Source: Ignelater luminosus
Lineage: Eukaryota > Arthropoda > Insecta > Coleoptera > Elateridae
DNA length: 64,000 nt
Direction of reading: 5' to 3'
NCBI GenBank assembly: GCA_011009095.1
Contig: VTPC01008100.1
Location: forward strand, 59,988 to 123,987
Shown here: one piece after another, positions 46,166 to 59,400 of the stretch
Position numbering within the stretch: position 1 is the stretch's first letter
How the letters are laid out: every line of letters starts with the position of its first letter
Position numbers and translations under genes: made by a program
The notes under the pieces: generated by a model
What the model was told of the DNA's origin: nothing
Databases searched by the model: none
What the model saw: only the letters and a program-made list of their open reading frames with translations

Positions 46166-47456
46166 AACTTGAGCTCTACTCAAGCAGGCTGTAATACTTT
46201 ATAGTTGCGTACACGTGCTCAGACAGGAAAAATAAGTAACTTGAGTTTAACTTGTGAGCTGAGCAGTTAAGTATAGACCCATTCAAATACCAACTAAATA
46301 TTGACATAGGTTTTGTTTGATGAGCCTATATACTGAATTAATCCAAATCAAATTACAGTTTTCTAGCTAATAATGTATCAGAATCACTTAAGAAGTTGTA
46401 ACTTTTCAAGATTTCGATTTTACATGTTAGTTGATTCTATTACTAATTACAGTTATGTAAACTCATTGATCTCTGCAGAGAATTAGATAAAAGTTCTTAT
46501 AAGTGCTGCTTGTTATGAATGTGAATTCAACGCTGTCCATTATTCTTTGTTCCTAGTAACTTCAAGTTTGTAAAAACATTTTATTTCTCTGCCTCATTTT
46601 GCTCTCTATTAATCTGTTTGCTTTCTTTTTTGTCGCCTTAAAAAAGTGGTTTTTGACCAAGGCATTTTTTCTCTTTCCATTTTATTGAGTCTCGGTTGAT
46701 TGTGCGTTGTTTTCAAAGTTGCATTTGATTCAGTACATGCACAATTGCGTGCGTGCAGAAAGATAGGTATATATCTTACCATTGGAAGATAGTATAACTG
46801 CTGGATATAAAGATTAACACGCGTAGATAAGAAAGAAATTAAAGAAATAATTAACAATACAATTAAAAGCTTTCTATGCAACGATATCCTTAAAGAAACC
46901 ATTGGCAAAATCTCAAATTTCAAATTTTTAAAGATTCTAAAATTCTGGAATTATTCTGAATTATTATTTATTTAACCTTTCTTATTTTTTTTCTCTACTC
47001 CTTTTTGTTTCGGATTTATTTTTTCTTATCTTCTCTGCACTGTAATTTGCGATTTTATAGTACTGGTGATTGTTTGTTTGTGTTTTACATTTCTTGGTGT
47101 GTCCTGCAAATTTACTTTATTCTACTTTAGCATTTGAACCAAAAGAGAGGTAGCAGCTTTTGGTAACATGCGTTTTGGCCTTGACTTTATCTTGTACAAA
47201 TGCCTTATTTTGCTTAGGTGGTTCTATCTTCTACTGAATCTTTCAAATACTGCTTTGACAAATTCCTAAAGTTTAAGAATCTTTGCTGGTAACCTATTTT
47301 AAGCAATCATTTTTGGCATTCAGAGATTCTTCAAAGCATTCGAGTATTTAAAGAAGTTTTTAACCCCAGTTAGTTAGGAAACATCATTGACAACCAATGG
47401 CGTATTGAAAACTGTTGTCATAGCTAATTAATCTGCTATTTAAAATTAATTGCTTA
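46166..47456. other. No gene seen
   Basis: The minus-strand ORF 46609-46923 (104 codons) has hydrophobic stretches but no family motif. The rest is AT-rich. Confidence 0.4.
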
Positions 47457-47549
47457 TCAACAAACTCCGAAGGAGTCGTTACTAAATTTACGAAGTCTGT
47501 CTGTATGTCTGCATGCCTGTCCGCATTTTTTGTCAAATTTTAAAATTTT

Positions 47550-47775
47550 GACTTCAGATTTGGATTCTACATCAAAAACTAAAGACAACGTGGTATCTTC
47601 GTTTTTTTGATAACTCTTCGGGATTATGGTCAAAATGGCGGCCGAAAATTGGAAAATTTTTAAAAATTTTCTTTTTACTTTAGAATCGTATTCTACATAA
47701 AAAAATAAGACAAACGTGTACGTTTGGTTTTTTGATATCACTTCGGGAACATGGTCAAAATGGCTGCCGAAGTCT
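47550..47775 (-). repeat. Two tandem copies of a 126-bp unit
   Basis: TTCTACAT, TTTTTTGATA, CTTCGGGA and GGTCAAAATGG recur with a shift of 126 bases (for example TTCTAC at 47565 and 47691). Because 126 is a multiple of three, a minus-strand ORF (47457-47852) stays open and encodes two similar 42-residue blocks. The protein resembles nothing I know, and the open frame may just reflect the duplication. Confidence 0.65.
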
Positions 47776-47852
47776 GAAAAAAGTAACAAAACGGAGTTCG
47801 TTGTGGTTATGCTTTGCATTCCCAGATGTTTATGTTTTGTAAGAGCTAACAA

Positions 47853-50800
47853 ATAATGCCAGAAGTAAGATGTTTTCTAAAATGTCTTACCAAAGTCTGA
47901 TGGCCTTACTTCTAAAACTATTGAACTTCAAATTCGGAACCTTTGAGTTATCAAGTTCTGCAGCTTAGTCTTGATCAACCCCTTTTTCTAGTACAAGTCT
48001 CATTTCTGTTAATACAAGGTTCAGATTCTCAAGCCGACCAACCGTTAATGTGAGAAATCTTTGTTAGACTCTAGATTTTAGTCTTGTAGCAAAATTGTAC
48101 GGTTAGATTGATTTTGCAGTTTTTTGATGTATGTTTATTGTCTTTACTTTTTTTCTTCTCCCAAAACAAAATTGAGCCTGAATATTGGTGTCATGTTCGA
48201 AGAAATTGAACTAAGTAGCATTATGCTATTGAATGCGTCCGCATTTATTCTTTTTCAGCGTGGCTTTTTCTTCTCTTATAGCACTTGTTTTACATTTAAA
48301 GATGGCTAATTGTAGCCTCTCTATGTGGCTCGATTTATTATCACTTCTATGTTTGATGCTGTCGGAAAGATCTTTAAGTATATGCTATAAAAAACACATA
48401 CCTCGGTTACACTTCACTCTTCGATTTGTTGGTATGATACAATTAGTTTAGATTTTGTCTTACCATTTACATTTCCTGTTTTTAAATAACAAGAGTTTAG
48501 GAATATTTGTTACTATAGTATATTTATAATTTTTTCTCATTCTTGTAACAATAACCTGAAAACAATTAATTCAGAAGAAGATTTAATATTAAATTAGATC
48601 TGTTTATAGAATAGTTTAGTGAGACAACAAAAAAGATTTGTTTGTTTTCGAGTTTATACTCACAAAGAAGTGCAACTCAACAAAGAATTTTTATTGAGAC
48701 CAAAGATACATTTTGTAAATAATTGCCTTACTAATCTATAACGGGTTGTACTATCTAGAAAATTGCAACAACGAACAACTCCTTTGGAAATTCCAAATAT
48801 GTAGTTTTTATCATTTAATTGTTGAATTAATACTAACTAGATATAGATATTGAAGTATAGTGTGAATCGTGCTGCAAGCTTGAGCCCGGGGCAGAACTCG
48901 TCTTCGCCGCAAGCCCCTCGCGTGACTTCGACTATGGCATCTCTGAAAATGTTATGTTCTTCTTACACGCATTTTGCCCTTAAGTTCACTAAATTAACTT
49001 CTGTTTATGTATGTTTGGAAAGAATCATCGAAACGATGTGTAAAACTTGTTTTGATGTTTTAATAACGGGGTGTTACAAATAACAAGAATTGAAGATTTT
49101 GAGTTCGTTCTTTGTGAAAATATTTCCATTTACTTCTTCTTTTTTATTTATACAGATTTATCTATGCAAACTGGAATATTCAGTTTTAAATTAATTTTAA
49201 TTTTTGAACCTATACGCATAATGTGTAGGAATGCGGTTAAAACTAATAAAAACAAATATTTTAATTTCACGCATTCTATACAGTTCAAGAAATTCTAAAT
49301 AATGGCAACGGTATAAAATATCGATTAAAATGCGCGGTACTTAATTCTTGGTTTAATAATTGTCGTGTAATTGGTTTTGTATTGACAATATGTTGAACAA
49401 ACCAGTAAGAACGCAACATTCGTAGTTGCAACACGTACTCGAAAACGACAAATTCTTTGAAATAAAACTCAAAGAAATTTTTATTATTTTCATTTTGTTG
49501 TTATTTCACTGTTTTACATCTAATAACGGGTTAAAAAGTTGAATTTATTATGTAATAATATTAGTAATAATACAGCTGAATTTACATAGTAGCATCTTAT
49601 GTCAAAATGGGATACTTTTTTAATGATGATTGATTACATACGGAATCATTTTCTAAAAATATTTCTACCTGTTTGTAAGCTTTCTTTTATAATTAAAAAG
49701 TTATAAACTGTAATAGTATGTATATGTACACATAGGTATATTTACTGAACGTTCATGGAAATTACATAATTTTAATTAAATTAGAGATATGAGGTTAATC
49801 CATTTTTTTAGATTGGATTAATAGCATTCATACATCTTTCGATTCATTTTTGTTATTTGTAAATAATTTTTTGCAGTGTAAAAACAACTTTCAAGTACGT
49901 TCAAAGTAGATTCCCGAGCTATTTATTATTCCATTTGGCTTCCTTCAGTTTATTTCTAGAGAAGTCACGAATACCATAATGCAACAGTTTTAAACGAATT
50001 CATTTCGCAGCTTCTTGCACAGTTTATATCTGAAGATACAAAATGCACACACATATTACGGTTTTATCTAAACTACGTTCAAAATGTTTATTTCATTATT
50101 TTAACTTAAAACTACGTTTTATTCCTCTTTTACAGCTATACAAGAGAAATACATATGTTACAAACAGAAGTTTGCACGGGAATTGTTTTCAGGATCTTTT
50201 CTTTGCAACTACATAAATAAATACCGTTTATTTACAAAATCTCCTTTGTCTGCAGTAAATTAGATAGTAAATAATCAACCTGAATAAAATCTTAGAAGTG
50301 ATAGGTAGTTTTATACATACAATGTGCATCTTGTCATTTTTTTCAGCATTTTTTCAATCTTTCATGTTGTAGTACAGCACCTTATTGAGTATCTTTTCAT
50401 TTCACTTTTGTCTATACTTCCTTTTTTCCATCATCAAGGTGCTTTATTTTCAATAATTACCAGTTGGGCTACGTCAGATACTCATTTGTCAATTGAGAAA
50501 TAAGTCAAATCTGTTACTAAAAATACACTTTTTCCGACAGAAACGTAATCCCAGATGTGGGATCTGAAAGTAAAAAGATATCAGACAAAAAATATGACCA
50601 TTTTCTCTGATGGATGTTGACAATTGCCTGCGAGATTTTAATAGAATGTTGTTCATCTCACCTCCCTCCTTTGTGAAAGGCTATACAACATGGTGAGTTA
50701 GGAATCGGCTCCCACCTTTTGGAACAGGGTTAAGAATTGAAGGAAATAGATCATGGAAAAGTCTGGTTTGCCACTACATACAAACAGAAAAAAATGAACA

Positions 50801-51334
50801 ATTTCTTAAAATTTTGATAAGTTACTGAATATTTGCAAAATGTATTGCTATTTAAATTTCTGTTTTCTTTGCGTAGTTCTCTCGTTTTTATAAATTGTAG
50901 GCCACTAAAGTTTTAAGGCACTTAGGTTGTTGCAGATCCTTTAGCTCTTATGGACCTTGGGTACTTGAAAGACTTACAAGAGACCAAGTTCTGGAATCCT
51001 GCAGACTCTTAACTCTGTTTCTCTTCCTCAAATTCTTGTGGACTCAAAGGTTCTTTATATCTGTCGAGCTTTGTCGGGTTTTGAGTTCTTGTCTTTGCGA
51101 GTTCCTAGATATTTGTAAGCCTCCTTAAGTCTTTAACTTTTTAGTCTCTGATCATAATCTTCTCTGCTTCTTTAATGCTTACGTCACTAACTTCCGAGGT
51201 GCAAGTTCTCTATAATTTATTCTGGCTTTCTTATTTTTTTAGTAGACAATGTGCGATATTAACAAATAAATTCTTTATTTAAATTATACTAAATAATACA
51301 AAAAATTGTTAGTTTCTATGTTGATTTTTCCCTG
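47853..51334. other. AT-rich sequence, no gene seen
   Basis: Only short ORFs. A small GC-rich patch lies at 48875-48945 with no evident role. Confidence 0.5.
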
Positions 51335-51763
51335 AAGCAATACGTGCCATACACCAAAGAAATGAGTACCATAATGAATGGAAACAGTACAGAAATAATT
51401 TAGATTATCTTAGAATCAATCTGTTGAAAGATTGTTTTAAACACTTGATTGCTGTAGATTACTCTAATTACATTAAGAATACGGAAAAGAATTTAATATC
51501 TAATCCAAAGTCGTTCTGGAAGTTTGTAAAAAATTAACGTAACTCAGATCAGACTTTGACAGCTCTGATGAGCTACGATAATCAAACTGCCACCAATGGT
51601 CATCAATCTGTAATATGTTTGCTGATTATTTTGGTTCTGTTTACGTTTCTAACACGGCAGCAATCAATCCTGATGGATTCCTTCGAGATATCAGATGTGC
51701 AGTCCGTTTTACAGTCAGTAAACATTAACAAAGGGCCTGGACCTGACAATATCCCTCCGTGAC
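51335..51763 (+). pseudogene. Jockey-like LINE ORF2 fragment, upstream part
   Basis: Broken frames give the stretch that precedes the reverse transcriptase of Jockey-like non-LTR retrotransposons: NPKSFWKFVKN, then after a stop MSYDNQTATNG, then DVQSVLQSVNINKGPGPDN, the conserved GPDxIP start of the polymerase. It ends abruptly just after this motif, where unrelated LINE ORF1 sequence starts. It continues at 53276 after that insert. Confidence 0.8.
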
Positions 51764-53275
51764 CGTTATCACGTCTCACCTCGTGAGAATAATACGGAAG
51801 AACAAGAAAAATCTGGTTTAGGAAGGGATAACGAAGAGGAAGTATTTAAGAGGAGGGAGTCACTTGCTAGAACTTCCCCAAAAGATAATCAAGAAAACAT
51901 GGTAGAAAAAGAAAATGGAATGCACTGGTACTGCAGGTCATAGGCAGGGAACAGGTAAGGCAGGGGCCAGCGCAGAAATGGAGAAGACACTAGACTCGGA
52001 CAAAGAACAAATAAATAAGATATTATATAGAATCAGAACAAACTCTCTACCTGAAAAGAACATAATAAATGAATTAACGAAGGCAATTAAACCAAAAAGC
52101 AAGAGATGGATTGCTAATATGGAAACAGGGGAAATAAACAAGTCTGATATAGACAACTCGAACTCAGATAGCCAATTCGATAAGGAAGAGGATATGGAAG
52201 ACAACAGACAGTATAAAAAGAGAAAGGTCAAAGTAGGCCTAAAAACGGCATTCCTGAAGAAACAGACAAACCTAGAAAAAACTATGATATTAAAAATAAA
52301 AAGATTTGCGCGCGAAAATAGAAATGTACATAAAGAATTCAGGAACAATATACAAGAATTAAGCGGATTAATAAAGAAAGTTAAACCAAAATTAAAAAAC
52401 TACCAAGAGGATGAAATAAAAAAAAGACCCTGAAGGAAATCATTACACAAACTAAAGAGGTGCTACGCACGGAGAGGGGAAACGACATTGAAATATTCAC
52501 GGAAGAGATCACGTACCAACACTTTCCAGAGATTATAGATCTGAAATGGAAGGAGGACATGTATAGGAACACAGAAATGGCAGGAGAAAATCCTAGTAAA
52601 TGCTACTAGAAGCAGGATCTGGTAATAATAGTTGATCCCAGGGAAACAACAAAGCATAGCTAGACACAAGCCTCAAATCAAAGTCGTCTTCGAAATGAAA
52701 AAAACCAGAGATCGGGAAGATCATATATCTGAAAAACAGAACCGAAGTAATCTCTCCTGACAGCGACATTATGGAAGGGGCGGTTACAAATACGATTTAC
52801 CTAGTGGGAGAGAAGTTTCCAACGGTAGAATGGAATATGGCAAAGTCGGAAGCCCAAATAAAAAGAATATTCGAAACTATTATCAAACTGAAAGGAGTAA
52901 TCAAAAATAATAATGGCAAAGACGCGATCCTTGCTACCACCGTGGATACCAGTATAGGAAGATGTGTGAATATATATTCCACGGCAGCGGAATAAACATG
53001 ACACTGTTAATAACCCAGAAAAAATGCAAAAGCATTGGAAAACGCGGCCAACAAAGACGAATGGGCAACCCAAAGAAGTAGAGGAGCTACGAACAAGAAA
53101 AACATATAGTACAGCTAAAAATCAAAGCAACACGGAGGGCAGCACCTTTGCAGACGTACTAAGATGCGCCAAAAGATCAACGTGGAAGAAATAGGGATGT
53201 AAATTCACACAATTAAAAAGACAAGAACAGACAATATCCAAATTATAGTGAAAGCGGCATCAACCACGGAACCTA
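51764..53275 (+). mobile_element. Nested LINE fragment with ORF1 (gag-like) coding
   Basis: Inserted between two halves of the Jockey-like copy. Decayed ORF1 reading frames include 51915-52433, rich in Lys/Glu with a coiled-coil look (KETAFLKKQTNL-like region near residue 110). They continue with DIEIFTEEITYQHFPEIIDL, then 52771-52995 (TIYLVGEKFPTVEWNMAKSE), then near 53165-53270 INVEEIGM and HTIKKTRTDNIQIIV. That order is typical of ORF1 of R1/I-group-like LINEs. Multiple stops and frameshifts occur. No ORF2 follows directly, but a related-looking ORF2 piece lies at 54919-56474. Confidence 0.65.
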
Positions 53276-53900
53276 CTCTTAGAAAAAAGGTTCTAATCCT
53301 CTCTAGGTTCTTACAAATTCTCTTTAACAGATCTTTAAGAAAAGGAGTGTTTTCTGACTTTTGGAAAACAGCCTTTCTATAAACCTGACGATATAACTTC
53401 AGTTACTGATTATTGTCCCATCTCAGTCCTTTTACCCTTTGGAAAACTCTTTGGAAAATTGGTTTATAATATCCTTTTCTTTAGAATTAAAAATCTTATC
53501 TCGCCACAACAAAATGGTTTTTCTCTGGTCGTTCTTTTGAAACATGCCTTCTAAATATTTTAATCACATACTTACAACCATAGACAAAGGTATGAAGGGT
53601 AGACTCCATCTACACTGACTTCTCGAAGATATGCGATAAAGTTAATCATGCTCTATTGGTTTCTAAGTTGAGCACCATTTGGGTTAACGGTACCTTGCTA
53701 CGTTGGATTGTATCCTACATAACAAACCGTTGTCAGCAAGTTCTTGTTTAGGGGTTCACTTTTACCCTAATCCCTGTTACTTTTGGAGTTCCGCAAGGAA
53801 GTCATCTTGAACTCTTTTATTTTCAATACATATTAATGACATTGTTAGATACTTTTAGAATGCACAGTTCCAGATGACTTAATATGACCACCTTTAAGAT
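53276..53900 (+). pseudogene. Jockey-like LINE reverse transcriptase, downstream part
   Basis: The polymerase resumes as LFNRSLRKGVFSDFWKTAF, then FETCLLN, SIYTDFSKICDKVNHALLVS (the finger/palm region with its first Asp), LLRWIVSYITNRCQQVLV and FGVPQGSHLEL (the GVPQGS motif). Stops and shifts interrupt it and it fades near 53900 before the YxDD box. About 15-20 residues expected between GPDNIPP at 51762 and this start are missing, consistent with a small deletion at the insertion site. Confidence 0.8.
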
Positions 53901-54906
53901 GTAAATTAAAAACGCAGCCGTATATGTGGTAGACTCTGAATTAAGCAACCACAGGATGAACTTTATACGATTTTATATGTAATCAAGTACCTATGTTAAC
54001 GTCCTGTATTTCTGAAACGCCACTTTTATGTATACATGCCCATAATTATACACTTTTCTGAAACCGTCATTTATTAGAATTTCGAAAGATTACGCTACGC
54101 CCACCATTTTATACACACTTGATATATTGGTGTACACCCACACACAGGGATTGAGACTAAAAAGCTTCTTGTCAGTTTAAGCTTAGGTCAGTGATTACCT
54201 ACTTTGACTGTAATCACGTAAAACTGCAAAAGCCCTGACAAACTTACTCAAATATTATAAAAATGTTCGGTAGGTACACACTTAGAAAGCTCCAGTCGGT
54301 CCGAAGTATGATATTCTGACCTTTCGGATGTGGAACAGGGAACAGCGGCGTCGCTGACCAAGTCGAAAACTTGAAACCAACGTGTTTCAGTTCACCACAA
54401 GTTTAAGCAGTAGCTCAAAGCCATTCCTTGTGTTCAAGAGCAAGTAGAAATTAGCAGCGCTGTCGGTGAAAGGTTCCTGAACAATCGGTAGCGAACGTCA
54501 ATTTCTATAAAGGCAAAGACAATGCTTTTGAAAACGCTTTTTTTTGATGCTGGCAGTGCATAAGCATGATTGCTGCTCCTGAACACAAGTACTGTATCAC
54601 ACCCAGTACTCCCTTTATCCCTTACCTATAGCCGGCACTATGCCGCAAGCGGCCTCAACAAATGGACACTAATGATACCTACTTGGTATAGTGGATTTCA
54701 CTTAAAAATGAAACTGACTTTTAGCGCACAATTGACTAATTATGAGATAATACTTGAGTTTTACAATTTGAGGTAGGTGTTATAGAATATACCTCGAACA
54801 TGTCAAAAGTTATTGTCAGACAATAATTTAATACTTATTCGGGGTAAAGATTGTGAAAAAAATCTTTTCTATTATTAATTATTATTAATAGATAAGTACC
54901 GCACTG
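53901..54906. other. No gene seen between LINE fragments
   Basis: No coding similarity was recognised. A 68-codon plus ORF at 54570 is unremarkable. Confidence 0.5.
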
Positions 54907-56474
54907 CGAGTAACCTGTTTGCAAATATTGGAGTTTGATATTTGCAGGGAACTCTCTAAATATTTGGAAAAACTCCTTAATTGCCCAGAACCAACACAAG
55001 AATTTCTATATGAAGAATCCAAAGAAATATACCTGAATTCCTTACCGCCAAGTAAAGCCGAAATCGTCAACCAAATCAACAAAGCATGTAGTAACAATGG
55101 AATTACAGCAAAAATATTAAAATTGACTAGACCAAAAACTGTGAATAGATTCACCAGAATAATGCAAGACGTTCGGCAAACAGAACAAATTCCCGAGGAT
55201 TGGAAAATGGCATTTATTCACCCCTTACACAAGAAGTAGAACGGATGTAATTAATTACAGAGGTATATCACTAGTAGTAGTTACATACAAAATCTTATCC
55301 CAATGTCTTTTTGATAGAGCACAACCACAATTTGAACCACAAATAGGAAAATATCAAGCAAGCATTAGGCTGTTACAAAACAAACCCTAACAGACACAAA
55401 ATCTAAAGTTGAGTTCGTGGGGGAAGCTTCGAAATCCTTCTTAATCAAAACAGGAGTCAGACAAGGAGATGGACGCTCCCCGTTGCTCTTCAATTGTGTC
55501 CTGGAATAATCAGCTAATCACATTAGACAGAACGAAAGAAAAATTAGAGGTAGACTGTCTTGGTTTTGCAGACGATCTAGCCATCTTAACCCGTGACATC
55601 ATAACAGCCCGAAAACACAATGAACTTCTAAAACAAACAGCGCAAAAGGTTGGTCTCAAAATCTGATTTGAAAAAACAGAATACATGATCTGTAACCAAA
55701 ACGCACCAAAGTATATAAAAACAAAATATAGCAAAATTAAACGAGTACAACAGTTTAGATATCTAAAACAATTCAAGAAAATAGAGTTGAAAAATAAAGT
55801 AACGAAACAATATGTCAAAAAAATGGAAACAGCCTATCGACTCACCCAAAATATCTATAACAAGAAATGCATCTCCAAATACACAAAATTGAGACATTAA
55901 GTATAACTAGTTAGACCAGAATGTCTCTATGCTTCAAAAATTTAATTTTAAACAGAGAAGCAGATATTGAAAACATTGAGGAAAGAGAACGAAAGATTAT
56001 ACGCAAAATTCTGGGGTCAAAATTCACATACGGGCAGTTCAAGATAAAAAGCAACCAGGAGATTAAACAATATACGGGCATTCACAGTGGCATTAGGAAA
56101 TGCAGATTAAACTTCTACGGACACATCAAGAGAAAGAAACCAGACAGACTAGTGAGTCTAAAAGAAGCAGTTGAATTCTATAAAAACCGAAGTAGAGCAA
56201 ACACTGAGACTATGTGATGGATCGGGAAAATCGGAAATGATCTAGAACTTTAGATTCAAAGTTTACCAATGGTCAGTTGACCAAGAGGGAAGACCGGAAA
56301 AGAAGACGGGAACGACTTGAACGAAAGAGAGAAAAAAGCTCACAGCTTGAAAATGAAAGAAATATGGACACAAAGAAAAGCCAACCAACGCCTCTAAGTA
56401 CTTTGCGTAGTCCTGACTGGGCTTATTCGCATGAAGAAGAAATAAGATGTAATAGGATCATTCAGTTTCTTTAG
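54907..56474 (+). pseudogene. LINE ORF2 (reverse transcriptase to C-terminus), decayed
   Basis: Collinear pieces of one ORF2 in shifting frames. The first is 54919-55239, with PPSKAEIVNQINKACSNNGI and PEDWKMAFIHPLHKK. Next comes KTGVRQGDGRSPLLFNCVLE near 55445-55508 (RQGDxxSPLLFN box), then 55550-55666 with LGFADDLAIL (the FADD catalytic box). Then follow METAYRLTQNIYNKKCISKY (near 55825) and 55921-56217 with the C-terminal ERKIIRKILG and RLNFYGHIKR, typical of insect LINE ORF2 tails. Several stops and indels occur. It may be the 3' part of the element whose ORF1 sits at 51764-53275, but that link is inference. Confidence 0.85.
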
Positions 56475-59400
56475 GACTGCTAAATAGGAAAAACCTTTGG
56501 GTTATCTTCAATAAACTGTGGTCATTTTTCCTTGTATGCAGTGCTTTCATTACTTTTTTCTCTTTCCCATGGTTCATTTTGACAAAGCTCTTGCACTAAA
56601 TAATACACAAGACGTCAGAGGCAATCGAATTTCAAATAATCCAATCTACCAATCTACCAAACGCAAAATAACCTTGAATAGAGTTTTTGGCAAGTTGTTT
56701 TGTTTCAATCATTTGGATATGTTCTTAAAATATAGTGCAGCTTTGTAAGGTGTCCAATAACGTACCATTAATACAGATCTGCAAATGTAATCGATTCATT
56801 TAAATTATTTTATTTGCAACACCTTGCCTTTGTTCGGATAGGTGATCTTGATTAAGACAGATAGTAGTGCTATAAAACTCAAACTCTATGTAAAAACTAT
56901 AATTATTTACTATTCAACAGAAAATAATTACAAAGTATTTAGCCATAATTAGTGTTTTGAAGAAACCAGAAGATGAATAGTGGCCTCTCTGTAGGTCTGT
57001 GTAGCAAGTAGCATTATTTTCTGCAAATTTAGAAAATTGATTCCCACAGTTTCTTTGTTCACAAAAACTAAAAGATCATTTTTTGAAATCACTAATTAAT
57101 AGCTTCTGCTAATCTATACCTTTGTTGAAATATTTATACAAGCACAAACAAAGAAATTTATCAGAAAACAATACGAAGATCGTCCTGCGGAAAATTTATG
57201 GTATCTAATATTTAATGATGTAAAGATATTTTTATTTCAACCTCTCTACTGTTAAAAACAAGAATGCGAAATGTGAGCCAGAAAATATTTTAACGTTAAA
57301 ACACATCATTATAAATTGAATCAATAATTTATAGGAGATATTAGAATTATTCTGATTATCCTTTTGCCACCTTATTAATTGTTATTCGTAATCGTAGTAT
57401 TATTATCAATTAATTATATCATTTTAACCATTTAGTAATGCTTGACTGATCAAGATTAGTCAGAAGGAAGTATTAAAATAATTTTTATGGCATCCATAGC
57501 CAAGCTTTGTATTTCGTTTTGCAAATTTTATTCTTTATTAATTAATCATTACAGATATAAATTTGTTTGTACTAATTTACGATATAGGTGGAAAATGATA
57601 AGTGGATATCTGTAGGTTTTATGGGCAATCGTCTGGACAACGGGGGTCTAATTAAGAAATAAACTTTCAGTATCATCCAGCCCATTAGGTTTTGTTATTT
57701 CTTTATACCAGCTATTTTAAGATCTCTGCGTTTTAATTTCAATTATAAATTCGAACTTATCTTAACGCGATTAGAGAATACAATATTGTCCTTGAACCTG
57801 CAGAAATCTGCAATGTGTATTGATTGGGTTTTCGAACTTATATTTAATTGGTAGAATGGTTGCATAATTATCACGTGGTGTTAATTATTTATTATGTTAT
57901 AAGAAGCTTTTAACTTAATCTTTTAATAACCGTTAAAATGGACTTATTCTAATATATAGAGTTTTTTTACACACAAGATCACTTCCTCATTTGGGTAATT
58001 TATCATCTACAAAGTACACTACTAAAACTACAGCCTAAATAATTAATGACCTGGCACTACAATAACTAATAATAAAATTTAACTTAATTTCGCTAACACT
58101 GGAGTGTTGTAATATTCGAAGAAATTAATAATGAATGTTTTAAACATAATGCTGGGATTAAATTTAATAAATTACCTTGGCATTTTAAATTAGTTTGTAA
58201 ATTTATACAAAGTAGCTTGAAAATATTGACGTATACGTAGCAAGTGATCTATTTACCACAAGGTATAATTACTACGGTCAAAGAAAGTTTTAAATATTAT
58301 TTAACCCTATTATTATGACTAAAAGGTATCAATTAAAAAAATAAGAAAACGCAAGATTTTCTAGACCAATTTATATTTGTTTAAATCTTTGAGGTTTCGT
58401 TTGTTATTGATAATCTACTGGAGACTAATTTGCATAATTACTTGTCCGATTTGTTTGTTATTTACAAGAGAAACAAATTACTTTCACATTAAGAAAAGTA
58501 ATTGTCTTTATAGGACTAAGTAGAAAAAGGATTATTGGCCGAATAATGACAAAAAACATAAGTTCAGAACGCCAATTAAGCAGATTAAAGAGTAATTTTC
58601 TAATTCTGGTAGATTTATTTTCATCGGTTCATGATTTAAAAAGTTCAACTTAATAAAGCATAGTTGTCTGATTGAGTAAAGTTATGAACTCTGCTTTGCT
58701 GTACCCAAGTAAATACATACAGGGTGTTCCATCGATGGGAATCTTTTCATAACACTTTTTTGTAAAACTAGGAAAAGGATTATAAAATCGGCTTCTTTTT
58801 TATTTTCCTTACAGAAATTTCTTAACATTTTTGGATTCTTCGTAGAATTTTATTTTCATCATAGAGTTCGTCGTACTTAGAACTTCGCTTCTAAGAGACT
58901 GAGAATCTTTTATTCTATTGACTTTGCTTAAGAAGTTGTGATTTGCAGATTTTTTAAGCTGCAACATTTGTTCTGTGCAGTCTGCGCCTTTTTCCCAAAT
59001 GGTGAGTTTTATATGGCTCGTCGAAATATTTTTAATTTCATTGATGTGCTGAAGGGCTACCAAGAAGACTTATATTAAGCTAAATATGTATATGCGTAAA
59101 ACGTACATACAAGAAGAAGTAGAGAATTAGATTCGCATCCGCATCGACCCCAGAGCGCAGTCCAGTTTTTTTTCTTGGACCACTTTCCGATTAGCTGAGT
59201 ACAATTGATCAACTTCGTATTATACTACCCCAATTCGGAGATATCAAGACGACTGACGCCACAATAAGTAAGTAAAGGTAAAAGACATTGTACCAACTTC
59301 ATTAGGAATTATAAGGAAACAATTAGATGACGAGGTATTGGGCTAATATTAGCTTTATTTACATGCAGTATAAAATATAGTAACAAAGCATTTCGGCTTA

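Noticed and set aside
46609..46923. 104-codon minus-strand ORF as a small membrane protein gene
   Set aside because: Hydrophobic stretches are expected in AT-rich DNA. No start context, conserved motif or poly(A) signal supports it.
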